Shown here one piece after another: positions 18,430 to 26,054 of a stretch of DNA of 61,350 nt. The stretch is from assembly GCA_016342655.1 (NCBI GenBank), contig JAEINL010000016.1:1-61350 (forward strand), read 5' to 3'. A program made the position numbers and the translations under genes. The stretch comes from Sphaerochaeta sp. GTDB taxonomy: Bacteria > Spirochaetota > Spirochaetia > Sphaerochaetales > Sphaerochaetaceae. Below the pieces are notes generated by a model. That model had not been told where the DNA came from, searched no databases, and worked only from the letters and a program-made list of their open reading frames with translations. Numbering within the stretch: the stretch's first letter is position 1; every line of letters begins with the position of its first letter.

Positions 18430-19539
18430 ATGTCTCTTTTTGTTATCTCATCCGATTGGCGTTTCAAGGATCGTTTCAAACATCACTTCGCCTATGAGTT
18501 TTTGCATGAGTTCAGCATGGTCAACAAGCTGGTGAATGCTGTTGTCCAGGCAGACATGGGAGAAGAGCCCTGGATCCTTGCAGATGAGAGGTTGGGAGCA
18601 AGTTCTCAACTTCAGCTCGTGTCAGAACTGCAGCAAACAAGAAGAAAGGTACGGGTAATTCTGTTCCTCGATCGGGGAAATAGCCCCTTTTCCCTACCAG
18701 AACTCTCTTTTCCTGTGGAATTCATCCATAAGGAAACGCTCAAGTATTCCCAGTTCTTTTTGCGTTTTAGCGAAGAGCAAAGTGTATGTGAAGAATCTTG
18801 CTATAGTACTGAAAGCCTGATAGGAAACAGCAGCACAATGCAGGAAGTGCGTTCATCCCTTGCCCTCTATGGTAAGGGAGAGTGTTCGATCCACCTGTAT
18901 GGAGAGACAGGCACAGGCAAGGAAATTGCGGCAGGCATCATCCACAAGATGAAAAACCCCTTGCGAAACATGATTTGCGTCAACTGTTCCCTACTTCATG
19001 GAGCGATCGGTGACTCCATGTTCTACGGCCACACAAAAGGGGCCTTTACCGATGGAAAGAGCGACCTGCCCGGCCTTGTCCATGATGCAAATCAATCGAC
19101 ACTGTTTCTGGATGAAGTGGAAAACCTTTCCTTAGATTCCCAAGCGAACATGCTTAGGCTTTTGGAAAGCGGACGCTACAGACAGCTAGGAGACAATAAG
19201 GTCAAGGTTTCGAAATTCAGACTGGTAACAGCTTCCAATCAAAATCTCAAATATCTCATCGAGGACAAACGATTCAGAAAGGATTTTTACTACAGGATTT
19301 CCGATGCCACAATCTGTCTTCCTCCGCTTAGGAATCATCTCGAGGATATCCCTCTACTCTGCCAACATTTCATCAAGGAGCACTTTCCGGAGAAAAAAAT
19401 ATCCGAGCAGGACATGATGCTCCTCAAGTTATATCCGTGGCCAGGAAACGTACGACAGCTCTTTTCTACACTGAAAAGAAGCTGTATCCGTTCAGGACAG
19501 GAAGCACAGCTACATATTCTTCCTGAGGATATTGCATGA
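18430..19539 (+). CDS. NtrC-like sigma-54 activator AAA+ protein without a DNA-binding domain
   Basis: 369 residues. Residues 1-115 look like a diverged receiver domain: Asp9 (ISSDW), Asp52 (ILADERLG) and Lys101 (FIHKETL) fall where a receiver has its acidic pocket, phosphorylation site and lysine. The AAA+ domain follows: Walker A GETGTGKE at about 158-165, sigma-54 contact loop, Walker B LFLDEVEN near 226, arginine-finger region RKDFYYR, and WPGNVRQL. The contact loop reads GAFTDG (204-209) where GAFTGA is usual. The protein ends right after the AAA+ lid (ILPEDIA), so the Fis-type helix-turn-helix is absent. AAAAGGAG precedes the ATG. No sensor kinase lies nearby. It may act from solution on sigma-54 polymerase, or may be a decayed regulator. 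Confidence 0.75.
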   Translation: MSLFVISSDWRFKDRFKHHFAYEFLHEFSMVNKLVNAVVQADMGEEPWILADERLGASSQLQLVSELQQTRRKVRVILFLDRGNSPFSLPELSFPVEFIHKETLKYSQFFLRFSEEQSVCEESCYSTESLIGNSSTMQEVRSSLALYGKGECSIHLYGETGTGKEIAAGIIHKMKNPLRNMICVNCSLLHGAIGDSMFYGHTKGAFTDGKSDLPGLVHDANQSTLFLDEVENLSLDSQANMLRLLESGRYRQLGDNKVKVSKFRLVTASNQNLKYLIEDKRFRKDFYYRISDATICLPPLRNHLEDIPLLCQHFIKEHFPEKKISEQDMMLLKLYPWPGNVRQLFSTLKRSCIRSGQEAQLHILPEDIA

Positions 19540-19554
19540 GTAAAAGGACATAAA

Positions 19555-19588
19555 GAAGAGAGGGGACGAAAACAAAACCCCTCTCTTC
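19555..19588. terminator. Bidirectional hairpin terminating the feo operon and the NtrC-like gene
   Basis: An 11-bp perfect stem, GAAGAGAGGGG (19555-19565) with CCCCTCTCTTC (19578-19588), closes a 12-nt loop between two convergent genes. On the minus strand it is followed by TTTAT; the plus-strand side lacks a U-run. Confidence 0.7.
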
Positions 19589-19608
19589 AGAACTGATCAG
19601 AAAACCTG

Positions 19609-19755
19609 TTACGTGCAACCACTGCAGCCCGAGCAACTTCCCGAGCAGGAGAACTCCTCCTTATGCAACCGTTTCAATCTTGCCAGATGGACCTTCTTGA
19701 TGGTGAAAAAACAGAGAAATACTATAACCAATATAGCTATCAGATAATTAATCAT
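19609..19755 (-). CDS. FeoB-associated Cys-rich small membrane protein, 48 aa
   Basis: Translating the minus strand from ATG at 19755 to TAA at 19609 gives a 48-residue protein: one N-terminal membrane helix (MINYLIAILVIVFLCFF), a basic segment (KKVHLARLKRLHK) and a Cys/Ser/Gly tail with CSGSCSGCSGC. This is the pattern of the short FeoB-associated Cys-rich proteins found after feoB in many anaerobes. AGGAGG (19760-19765) lies 4 nt upstream and nearly touches the feoB stop at 19764-19766, so it is translated from the feo message. The clustered cysteines suggest Fe2+ or Fe-S handling at the membrane; the function is not established. Confidence 0.85.
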   Translation of the reverse strand: MINYLIAILVIVFLCFFTIKKVHLARLKRLHKEEFSCSGSCSGCSGCT

Positions 19756-19763
19756 ATTGCCTC

Positions 19764-21797
19764 CTAAAAGAACAAATTACCAAGGATATTGATACATACC
19801 GCCACAATATAAGCTGTCAACATTTGTATGCCGACCTGACCAAGAGTCACTCTCCAACTTTTCAGTTCCCTCTTCATAGCACCGACTGCAGCAAAGCAAG
19901 GCATACACAGCAGGTTGAAAGCCATGTAGGCTAGAGCTGCCTGCTTGGTGGGGATATCCTGCCTGAGTGTCGGCAGGGCTTGTGAATCACCCCCCTCCAT
20001 CAGAACCACCTCGGTGTAGATATCAGATGCAGCCTCACTGTCATACTGACCTTCCTCAAAGCCATAAGCTCGGAGCTCATCCTCCGAAGCATCGGCAAAA
20101 TATTCAGTTAGGTACTCTTCGCTGATATCCTCAGAGTAGAGCTGGGCAAGGGTAACAACGACCATCTCCTTAGCGATCCAGCCTGTGGCTACCCCAACGG
20201 TTGGCCTCCACTGCCCGAAGCCTGCTGGCTTGAAGACAGGTGCGACAACCTTACCAACAGAGGCTAAGAACGAGGTTTCGATAGGAGCCAAGGGAGTTCC
20301 ATACTCAGCCTGGTTATTCCCATTGAAAGAAGCCAGATTGAAGTTGGAAAGAGCCCAGATAAGGATAGTTGCAGCCAGTATGATAGTTCCTGCCTTCTGG
20401 ACAAAACCCTTTACCTTCTCATACCCATGAATTCCTACACTCCGTAGGGTAGGAAGCCTATACTGGGGAAGTTCCATAAGGAAGTTCGAGGTCTCGCCCT
20501 TGTAGGCAACCCTGTTGATTATCAAAGAGACCACAATGGAGACTGCAAGGCTCAATATATAGATGAAAAAAAGAACAAGCGTCTTATTCCCATCACTGAA
20601 GAATGCCGAAACAAACATGATGAAGATAGGAAGCTTTGCCCCACAGGGCATAAAGCCACAGAGTAACGTCGTTATCTTACGGTCCTTCTCACTGTCCAGC
20701 GTGCGTGTTGCCATGATAGCGGGCACCGAACAACCGAATCCCATAAGAAGGGGGATGAAAGAGCGCCCGGAAAGGCCAAACTTGCGAAACAGACGATCCA
20801 TGACAAACGCTACACGAGCCATATATCCACTGTCTTCCAAGAAACTCATCAGGATATAGAGCACCAGAATAAGGGGAAGGAACCCTAGGACTGCACCCAA
20901 ACCTTCCATTATACCAAATATCACCAGACTATAGGCCCAAGGTGCCGCCCCTGCACCCATAAGAAAGGAAGAGACCCCATCGGTAAGAAAACCCCACAGG
21001 TTCTCAACTAAGGAGGCGAGCGCTATTCCTGGGCTGGATAACCCATCAATAAACAGAAAGGACTCACTGAAAGTTGCTGCAAACATTAGGTACATGATCA
21101 AGGCAAAGACAGGAAGAGCCCAAATCTTATGGGTTAGGACCTTGTCAATCGTATCGCTACGAGTCTGTGTGTGTTCGCCGTCCTTCTTGCCACGCCTGAC
21201 ACTGGACCCTACAACCTCAGTTATTAAGGAGTAGCGCTTGTCAGCTAGCGTGTCCTCGTCAACTTTCTTGCTTAAATCATACACAGGCAGTCTTTTTGGG
21301 AAGCGCTTTTCCTTGATGGTACGGGTTACCGCTTCCATCAAGGCATCAATACCTTTACCGCTACGAGCCTCAAGGGGAATCACCTCTACACCGAACTCCG
21401 CTTCAAGGCGTTTGAAGTCAATTACATCCTTAGAAAAGGTAACCTCATCCATCATATTTATTCCCAATACCGTGGGTATGCCTGTCTCCATGATCTGCAA
21501 AGCAAGATAGAGATTTCGCTCAAGGGAAGTCCCGTCAAGAATGTCAACAACACAATCAGGTCGTTCATTCACAATAAAATTCCTAGCTATGACTTCTTCT
21601 GCACTATAGGGAGAAAGGGAGTAGGTCCCGGGTAGGTCTAGGATTTTCATATCCTTGTTCTTCCTGTAGACACCCTCTTTCTTGTCTACAGTCACTCCAG
21701 GCCAGTTTCCCACATGTTGGCGAGAACCGGTAAGGGTATTGAATACAGTGGTCTTGCCGGAATTTGGATTTCCGGCCAATGCTATGGTATACGACAT
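19764..21797 (-). CDS. feoB: Ferrous iron transporter B
   Basis: Inner-membrane Fe2+ importer with an N-terminal cytoplasmic G-protein domain. G1 GNPNSGKTT at residues 9-17, G3 DLPGTYSLSP near 54, G4 NMMD near 114 and G5 ARSGKG near 145 are present, followed by a helical linker and the membrane part with its two Gate repeats, including GFGCSVPAIMATRT and GFMPCGAKLPIF. 677 residues is slightly short of the classic 770. A periplasm-facing insert rich in Asp/Glu lies around 560-620. GGAGAT precedes the ATG. The operon order is feoA, feoA, feoB, Cys-rich peptide. Confidence 0.95.
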   Translation of the reverse strand: MSYTIALAGNPNSGKTTVFNTLTGSRQHVGNWPGVTVDKKEGVYRKNKDMKILDLPGTYSLSPYSAEEVIARNFIVNERPDCVVDILDGTSLERNLYLALQIMETGIPTVLGINMMDEVTFSKDVIDFKRLEAEFGVEVIPLEARSGKGIDALMEAVTRTIKEKRFPKRLPVYDLSKKVDEDTLADKRYSLITEVVGSSVRRGKKDGEHTQTRSDTIDKVLTHKIWALPVFALIMYLMFAATFSESFLFIDGLSSPGIALASLVENLWGFLTDGVSSFLMGAGAAPWAYSLVIFGIMEGLGAVLGFLPLILVLYILMSFLEDSGYMARVAFVMDRLFRKFGLSGRSFIPLLMGFGCSVPAIMATRTLDSEKDRKITTLLCGFMPCGAKLPIFIMFVSAFFSDGNKTLVLFFIYILSLAVSIVVSLIINRVAYKGETSNFLMELPQYRLPTLRSVGIHGYEKVKGFVQKAGTIILAATILIWALSNFNLASFNGNNQAEYGTPLAPIETSFLASVGKVVAPVFKPAGFGQWRPTVGVATGWIAKEMVVVTLAQLYSEDISEEYLTEYFADASEDELRAYGFEEGQYDSEAASDIYTEVVLMEGGDSQALPTLRQDIPTKQAALAYMAFNLLCMPCFAAVGAMKRELKSWRVTLGQVGIQMLTAYIVAVCINILGNLFF

Positions 21798-21812
21798 TAA
21801 GATCTCCTATAT

Positions 21813-21839
21813 GTTAGGGAAAACTAACTTTTTCCCTAA
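21813..21839. promoter_or_regulatory. GTTAG-N6-CTAAC palindrome inside a 10-bp hairpin before feoB
   Basis: GTTAG at 21813-21817 and CTAAC at 21824-21828 form the same 16-bp dyad seen at the feo promoter. It overlaps a second dyad, TTAGGGAAAA (21814-21823) with TTTTCCCTAA (21830-21839), a perfect 10-bp stem with a 6-nt loop. The element starts 16 nt before the feoB ATG. It could be an operator for a metal-responsive repressor, or an RNA hairpin tuning feoB expression. Confidence 0.5.
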
Positions 21840-21845
21840 AAAAAA

Positions 21846-22067
21846 TTACCCTTGGACTTGTATCAAAGCCGCTTCACTTTTGCGAAGGCTCAACTGATAC
21901 CCCCGAACCGTAATCTCCACAGGATCTCCTAATGGTGCAATCTTTATGAGTTGCACCTGCACACCGACAGTTACGCCCATGTCCAATATCCTTTGTCGCA
22001 TTGCCCCTGTTGAACCAATGGAAACAACCTTGGCTTTTTCACCAGGTCGTAACTCGCTTAGTGTCAT
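21846..22067 (-). CDS. feoA: FeoA domain protein (first of two)
   Basis: 73-residue cytoplasmic SH3-like FeoA protein. It starts MTLSELRPGEKAKVV and contains the GAMRQRILDMGVTVG core and the PLGDPVEITVRGYQLSLR segment typical of the family. FeoA is required with FeoB for ferrous iron uptake and probably binds the FeoB complex. It is next to feoB and 42 bp after a second feoA. Confidence 0.92.
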   Translation of the reverse strand: MTLSELRPGEKAKVVSIGSTGAMRQRILDMGVTVGVQVQLIKIAPLGDPVEITVRGYQLSLRKSEAALIQVQG

Positions 22068-22109
22068 CTTAAACTCCTCGAAAACTATTAGAATATAAAA
22101 TATTGTTTT

Positions 22110-22322
22110 TTATGCTACGTTGATTCTATGGGCAAGACCCTGATTTAATGCCAATCTGACACCTTTGACCAAGAGGATTAGGCCATGGGAACTTTTGCCG
22201 ACAATCTCCACTTGTTGACCAAAGACAAAACCCAAATCGAGCAAATGCTGCTTCATGGTATCTTCGCCATGTAGGGAAACAATAGTTTTCTTCTCTCCGA
22301 TCTGAACCATGGATAATGGCAT
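22110..22322 (-). CDS. feoA: FeoA domain protein (second of two, first in operon)
   Basis: 70-residue FeoA-type protein with the core DTMKQHLLDLGFVFGQQVEIV and LILLVKGVRLALN segments. It shares the fold but only modest identity with its neighbour, so the pair is an old duplication or two specialised subunits rather than a recent copy. GGAGGAAG precedes the ATG. It is the first gene behind the feo promoter. Confidence 0.9.
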   Translation of the reverse strand: MPLSMVQIGEKKTIVSLHGEDTMKQHLLDLGFVFGQQVEIVGKSSHGLILLVKGVRLALNQGLAHRINVA

Positions 22323-22335
22323 GGACTTCCTCCGT

Positions 22336-22390
22336 GTTAGCTTTAACTAACTTATAAGTATTTGTACCATGCCTTCTCTTTTGCTGTCAA
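22336..22390 (-). promoter_or_regulatory. feo operon promoter with palindromic operator
   Basis: On the minus strand TTGACA (22385-22390), an 18-bp spacer and TACAAA (22361-22366) form the promoter. GTTAG-N6-CTAAC at 22336-22351 lies just past the expected start point, about +3 to +18, where a bound repressor would block transcription. The same dyad lies in front of feoB. The motif is compatible with a DtxR/MntR-type metalloregulator; the regulator itself is not in the window. Confidence 0.6.
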
Positions 22391-22558
22391 CTACTTTTCA
22401 GAAATTATCAATTTGAGAACACCGATACTCTATCTTCCCTAAAATCACTTTGCCTCCATAACCGGCAAGGCAGATACCCCAAGAGAGCAATAAGAGCCAT
22501 CTCAGAAAAGATAGAGAATGACTTGTTTTTCAATAAGGGGAGGTTTGCTCTCAAAAAG

Positions 22559-22597
22559 AGCTCTGTAACTCACGCTGTGACGTGAGTTATCAGAGCT
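22559..22597 (-). terminator. Strong hairpin terminator in the feo-murA gap
   Basis: A 16-bp stem with one bulge (AGCTCTG-TAACTCACG against CGTGAGTTA-T-CAGAGCT) and a 6-nt loop is followed on the minus strand by CTTTTTG. It lies 320 bp beyond the murA stop and after another terminator, so it may end a separate short transcript. Confidence 0.65.
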
Positions 22598-22811
22598 TAG
22601 AATACAAAGGACAGCTTGTGGATAACCTGTTGATAACTTGCTAAATTTCGGTAACAAACGAGGATAATCAAACTTATAGAAATGGTATTTTTCTTATATA
22701 AGAATTAGGGTGAAACCATTCCATCAGGTTGTAAGCAATTTCATATAAAGGAGTTAGTTGAACTACTATTTCAATGGTACAAGAAAATCTTGAAATAGGA
22801 AGCTACAAAAG
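22598..22811 (-). ncRNA. Possible small RNA between two minus-strand terminators
   Basis: The stretch between the murA terminator and the next minus-strand terminator has no convincing reading frame. It contains a perfect 9-bp inverted repeat, CTATTTCAA (22766-22774) with TTGAAATAG (22790-22798), and two DnaA boxes. A second terminator without a gene suggests a short transcript, but no clear promoter was found. Confidence 0.25.
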
Positions 22812-22892
22812 GGGGTATTTCTTACCCCATCACTAGAATTTTATTTGCTTGTGGATAACCTGTGGACAACTTCGGGATAAGCCTGTGGATAG
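22617..22892 (+). other. Second DnaA-box array, helically phased
   Basis: DnaA-box-like nonamers, all in one orientation: TGTGGATAA at 22617, TGTTGATAA at 22628, TGTGGATAA at 22850, TGTGGACAA at 22861, TCGGGATAA at 22872 and TGTGGATAG at 22884. Spacings inside the two groups are 11, and 11, 11, 12 bp, about one helical turn. No triplet motif or dnaA gene adjoins it. It lies between the murA stop and the feo promoter, about 14.5 kb from oriC. Confidence 0.6.
22812..22828 (-). terminator. murA terminator
   Basis: Minus-strand stem GGGGTA/TACCCC with a 5-nt loop followed by CTTTTG, about 92 bp past the murA stop. Short stem, moderate confidence. Confidence 0.5.
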
Positions 22893-22920
22893 AGTCTTGA
22901 ATTCTAGGGGAAATATGGAG

Positions 22921-24210
22921 TTACTCGATTCGTTCAATGCTAAGGCCAAGGGAGAATAACTTCTCAGAAAGACGTTCATATCCCCTTTCAACCTGATAGA
23001 TGTTCTCTATGGTGGAGACACCTTCAGCACAGGCAGCGGCTATGACCAAAGCCATCCCTGCACGAACATCAGGACTTGTCACCACCGAACCGTAGAGTTG
23101 GGAAGGTCCGTTGACCACTGCCCTATGGGGATCACATAGGATGATGTCAGCTCCCATACGAATAAGCCAGTCAACAAAGTACATCCGAGATTCGTACATC
23201 TTCTCATGCAAGAGAATCGAGCCTTCCATCTGGGTTGCACAGACGGTGATGATACTCAACAGGTCGGCAGGGAATCCTGGCCATGGAGCGTCATCTACTT
23301 TGCCGGTGTGCCCACCAACTTCCTTATAGAGCTTTCGATTTTGCTTGCGGGGGACCAGAATGGAAGAAGGACCGTCCTGGACAAACTCCACCCCTATGCG
23401 AGAAAAACCAAGGCGTATCATTCTCAGATGTTCAGGCTCTACACGCTTGATGAGAAGTTGGCCACCCGTTGCCCCGGCAAGGCCGATAAAGGACCCAACT
23501 TCCATATAGTCGCTGCCAAGGGTAAACTCACACCCATGTAGCTTCTTTTGTCCCCGAATACGGAGCCTGTTCGAACCGATGCCTTCTACCGTACTGCCCA
23601 TACGGACAAGCATGTTGCATAGGTCCTGCACATGGGGTTCGCAAGCCGCATTGCTGAGAATACTCTCCCCTTCAGAGAGGGAAGCTGCCATGATGACGTT
23701 TTCTGTAGCAGTGACTGAAGCCTCATCCAAAAAAATGTCCCCTCCCTGGAGTCGGAGATGCTTTGCCTTCAGATGCAGCTTACCCTCTGGTCCTAACAGA
23801 CAGGAGGCACCTAGGGAAGAAAGCCCAATAAAATGGGTATCCAATCTTCTCAGGCCGATGACATCACCACCGGGAGGATCGAGACGTACCTCCCCATGTA
23901 TGGCCAGAAGAGGACCAAGAAGCAGGATTGAACCTCGGACAGCCTCTACAAGGTCCTTGCCAAGGAAGCCTTTGCGATTACCACTGGTTATCTCCAATGT
24001 CTGGGGATCGATTTTGGTAACCTTTGAACCTAGGTTTTCTAAGAGCTTGCACATGACACGCACATCTTCTATGTCTGGAACATTACACAGCCTTACTGGA
24101 TCGTCTGTCAGAAGCGTTGCCGCTAGACAGGGAAGGGCGGCATTCTTGTTGCCGCTTATAGTAACTTCGCCTGAGGCGGGAAAGCCTCCTTCTATCCTAT
24201 ATGAAGCCAT
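22921..24210 (-). CDS. murA: UDP-N-acetylglucosamine 1-carboxyvinyltransferase with Asp in place of the catalytic Cys
   Basis: Cytoplasmic enzyme adding enolpyruvate from PEP to UDP-GlcNAc, the first committed step of peptidoglycan synthesis. 429 residues from MASYRIEGG; the longer frame (to 24255) was rejected because GGAGGG stands just upstream of this ATG. Lys22-Asn23 in SGNKNAALP are the PEP/UDP-GlcNAc-site residues. The active-site loop reads PPGGDVIGLR, so the residue equal to E. coli Cys115 is Asp116. Natural Cys-to-Asp MurA enzymes (Mycobacterium, Chlamydia, Borrelia) are active and insensitive to fosfomycin. The gene is divergent from the PfkB kinase. Confidence 0.93.
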   Translation of the reverse strand: MASYRIEGGFPASGEVTISGNKNAALPCLAATLLTDDPVRLCNVPDIEDVRVMCKLLENLGSKVTKIDPQTLEITSGNRKGFLGKDLVEAVRGSILLLGPLLAIHGEVRLDPPGGDVIGLRRLDTHFIGLSSLGASCLLGPEGKLHLKAKHLRLQGGDIFLDEASVTATENVIMAASLSEGESILSNAACEPHVQDLCNMLVRMGSTVEGIGSNRLRIRGQKKLHGCEFTLGSDYMEVGSFIGLAGATGGQLLIKRVEPEHLRMIRLGFSRIGVEFVQDGPSSILVPRKQNRKLYKEVGGHTGKVDDAPWPGFPADLLSIITVCATQMEGSILLHEKMYESRMYFVDWLIRMGADIILCDPHRAVVNGPSQLYGSVVTSPDVRAGMALVIAAACAEGVSTIENIYQVERGYERLSEKLFSLGLSIERIE

Positions 24211-24262
24211 GGGTCCCTCCAAAAACATGGTACTGTCACATCTACCAATTAGCAAGTCGTTA

Positions 24263-24292
24263 TTGAAATGTGCAACCTAACAATGGTAGAAT
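24263..24292 (+). promoter_or_regulatory. Leaderless-type promoter of the PfkB kinase
   Basis: TTGAAA (24263-24268), 18-bp spacer, TAGAAT (24287-24292), then 8 nt to ATG at 24301. The two upstream in-frame ATGs lie in the -35 and the spacer, so they are unlikely starts. Confidence 0.55.
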
Positions 24293-24300
24293 ACCTCAAA

Positions 24301-25317
24301 ATGAAACAGATTGAAAAAAAGGTCCTGGGAATAGGGAATCCTCTTATAGACATAATAATCAGTGTGGATGAGAGTGATATCACCAACTTGGGGATCCACA
24401 AAGGGACCATGGCGCTGATACACAAGGAGAGGATGGATGAACTCCTTGTCTTTAGCAAAACCAAACGTACCACCTTCTCCTGTGGAGGATCCTGCCCCAA
24501 TACCATCATAGCCCTGGCCGCTTTAGGAATAGAGACTACCCTTGCAGGCAAGGTGGGCCATGATGAGAATGGACGCATATATGCCGAGACCCTCAAGGAT
24601 CTCAACGTACATAATGAGCTGGTCATTACAGACAAGGAGCCTACAGGATCGACGGTCATCCTCGTCACCCCTGACAGCGAACGCAGCATGAACACCTTTC
24701 TTGGGGCAAATCGTCTCTATTCGGCTGAGGATGTTTCCCAAGAGAGTATATCAGAAGCTGATTTCTTTCATTTCACCGGCTATATGTGGGATACCCAAAG
24801 CCAGCAGAAAGCGATTACAAAGGCACTAAAAATAGCAAAGAAACACAATACGACCATCTCCTTCGACATTGCCGACCCTTTTGCAGTAGGGCGCTACCGC
24901 GACACCTTCCTAAAGATCATCCAGGAGAACTGTGACATCGTATTTGCAAACAGGGAGGAGGCGCGTATCCTCTTTGACAACTATGACCCCTATGAATGTT
25001 GCCGTTCCATGGGTAAACTGTGCAAGACAGCGATTGTCAAAAACGGAAAGAAAGGCTCCTTCATTTCCCACAATCAAGAAATCTTCAGTATACCGGTAAA
25101 GGGACCTGTTGTTCCTGTCGATACCACAGGGGCCGGGGACGTCTATGCTGCAGGGTTTCTGTATGGACAGTGCAAGGGGTATTCCATCCCTGATTCAGGA
25201 ACCATCGCCTCCATCCTTGCAGGGCAAATCATAACCCAGAGGGGTGCTCAGTTCAGCAAGGAGCAGGCTGCCGGCCTACGGGCTTTGTTGGAGACGGGCA
25301 CTTGGCGCAGCCTGTAG
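24301..25317 (+). CDS. PfkB/ribokinase-family sugar or nucleoside kinase
   Basis: 338-residue cytoplasmic kinase of the ribokinase superfamily, closest in layout to the adenosine kinase-like group. N-terminal substrate-binding GNPLIDI near residue 12, the GG motif in CGGSCPNTIIALA, LAGKVGHDENG, and the C-terminal catalytic signature DTTGAGDVYAAGF with the base Asp near residue 280. Phosphorylates a sugar or nucleoside from ATP; substrate undetermined. Start at 24301 is chosen because a -10 box lies 8 nt before it and no Shine-Dalgarno supports the two upstream ATGs. Its 3' end overlaps the remnant of the MFS pseudogene. Confidence 0.85.
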   Translation: MKQIEKKVLGIGNPLIDIIISVDESDITNLGIHKGTMALIHKERMDELLVFSKTKRTTFSCGGSCPNTIIALAALGIETTLAGKVGHDENGRIYAETLKDLNVHNELVITDKEPTGSTVILVTPDSERSMNTFLGANRLYSAEDVSQESISEADFFHFTGYMWDTQSQQKAITKALKIAKKHNTTISFDIADPFAVGRYRDTFLKIIQENCDIVFANREEARILFDNYDPYECCRSMGKLCKTAIVKNGKKGSFISHNQEIFSIPVKGPVVPVDTTGAGDVYAAGFLYGQCKGYSIPDSGTIASILAGQIITQRGAQFSKEQAAGLRALLETGTWRSL

Positions 25318-25318
25318 C

Positions 25319-26044
25319 AAAAAGGGCGATAGCGACCAGGTTAACAAGCATCCCTCCTCCTTGGAGGGCAAACGAGTTGACACTCAAGACTGAAGACCTC
25401 ACCTCGGAGGCCATGCTCTAATCAAGAAAAACCCCACAAACAACCGAGACTACACCCAACACAAGATAGATGCAAAAGTACACTGCAACTGCAAGGGTGT
25501 CTTTACAAACAAGAGCAAACCTTCCAGGGAAAAAGCGCAGAGAATTGCCAGAAGGAATATTCTTGAGGGCTCCCCTCACCAGAAGCAGATAGTCGGTAAG
25601 AGACACTCCACCCTTTCCAAGGGCCAGCAGAAAACCTCCACATAACGAGCCAAAGGCCAAGGCCAGGCTTGAGGTTATCTCCATGGCAACCATCACATCA
25701 TCAAGAGGCCTGTTGTCCTTCAGGTGACTATCGATTAACAGGGCATCGAGGCTTCCTGAAGAAAAGGCCCTTCCTATGCCGTTGAAGGCAAACCCTACAA
25801 ATAACAGAGGCAAGATTCTACTGAACAGGAACAGTGTCCCTATCAGGGTAAAGAGCATCCCAACCAAATAACCCTTTCTCCGGCCTTGGGCGTCACAAAA
25901 AATGCCACTGGGAACCTCAAAAACCATAACACTAAGGGAAAAACAAAGCATGGCTACTCAGATCTTGTAAAGAGAAACGCTTGCCGGGATGGATACGCCA
26001 AGTGCGAAGTATCCCAAAAAGAGAACCATAAGATAGCTTTTCAT
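25319..26044 (-). pseudogene. Decayed major facilitator superfamily transporter
   Basis: Three in-frame pieces of one MFS protein can be read on the minus strand. The first starts at ATG 26044 (MKSYLMVLFLGYFALG, typical helix 1) and stops at a TGA after SLYKI. The second (25418-25951) continues with FSLSVMVFEVPSGI and the conserved loop DAQGRRKGY but stops at TAG 25418. The third continues in the same frame with SSVLSVNSFALQGGG, the hallmark before helix 11. Total length is about 240 codons against 400 for the family, so besides two nonsense codons there are deletions at both junctions. The repressor gene lies 10 bp upstream in the same direction. Confidence 0.8.
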
Positions 26045-26054
26045 AGAGTAGGAT

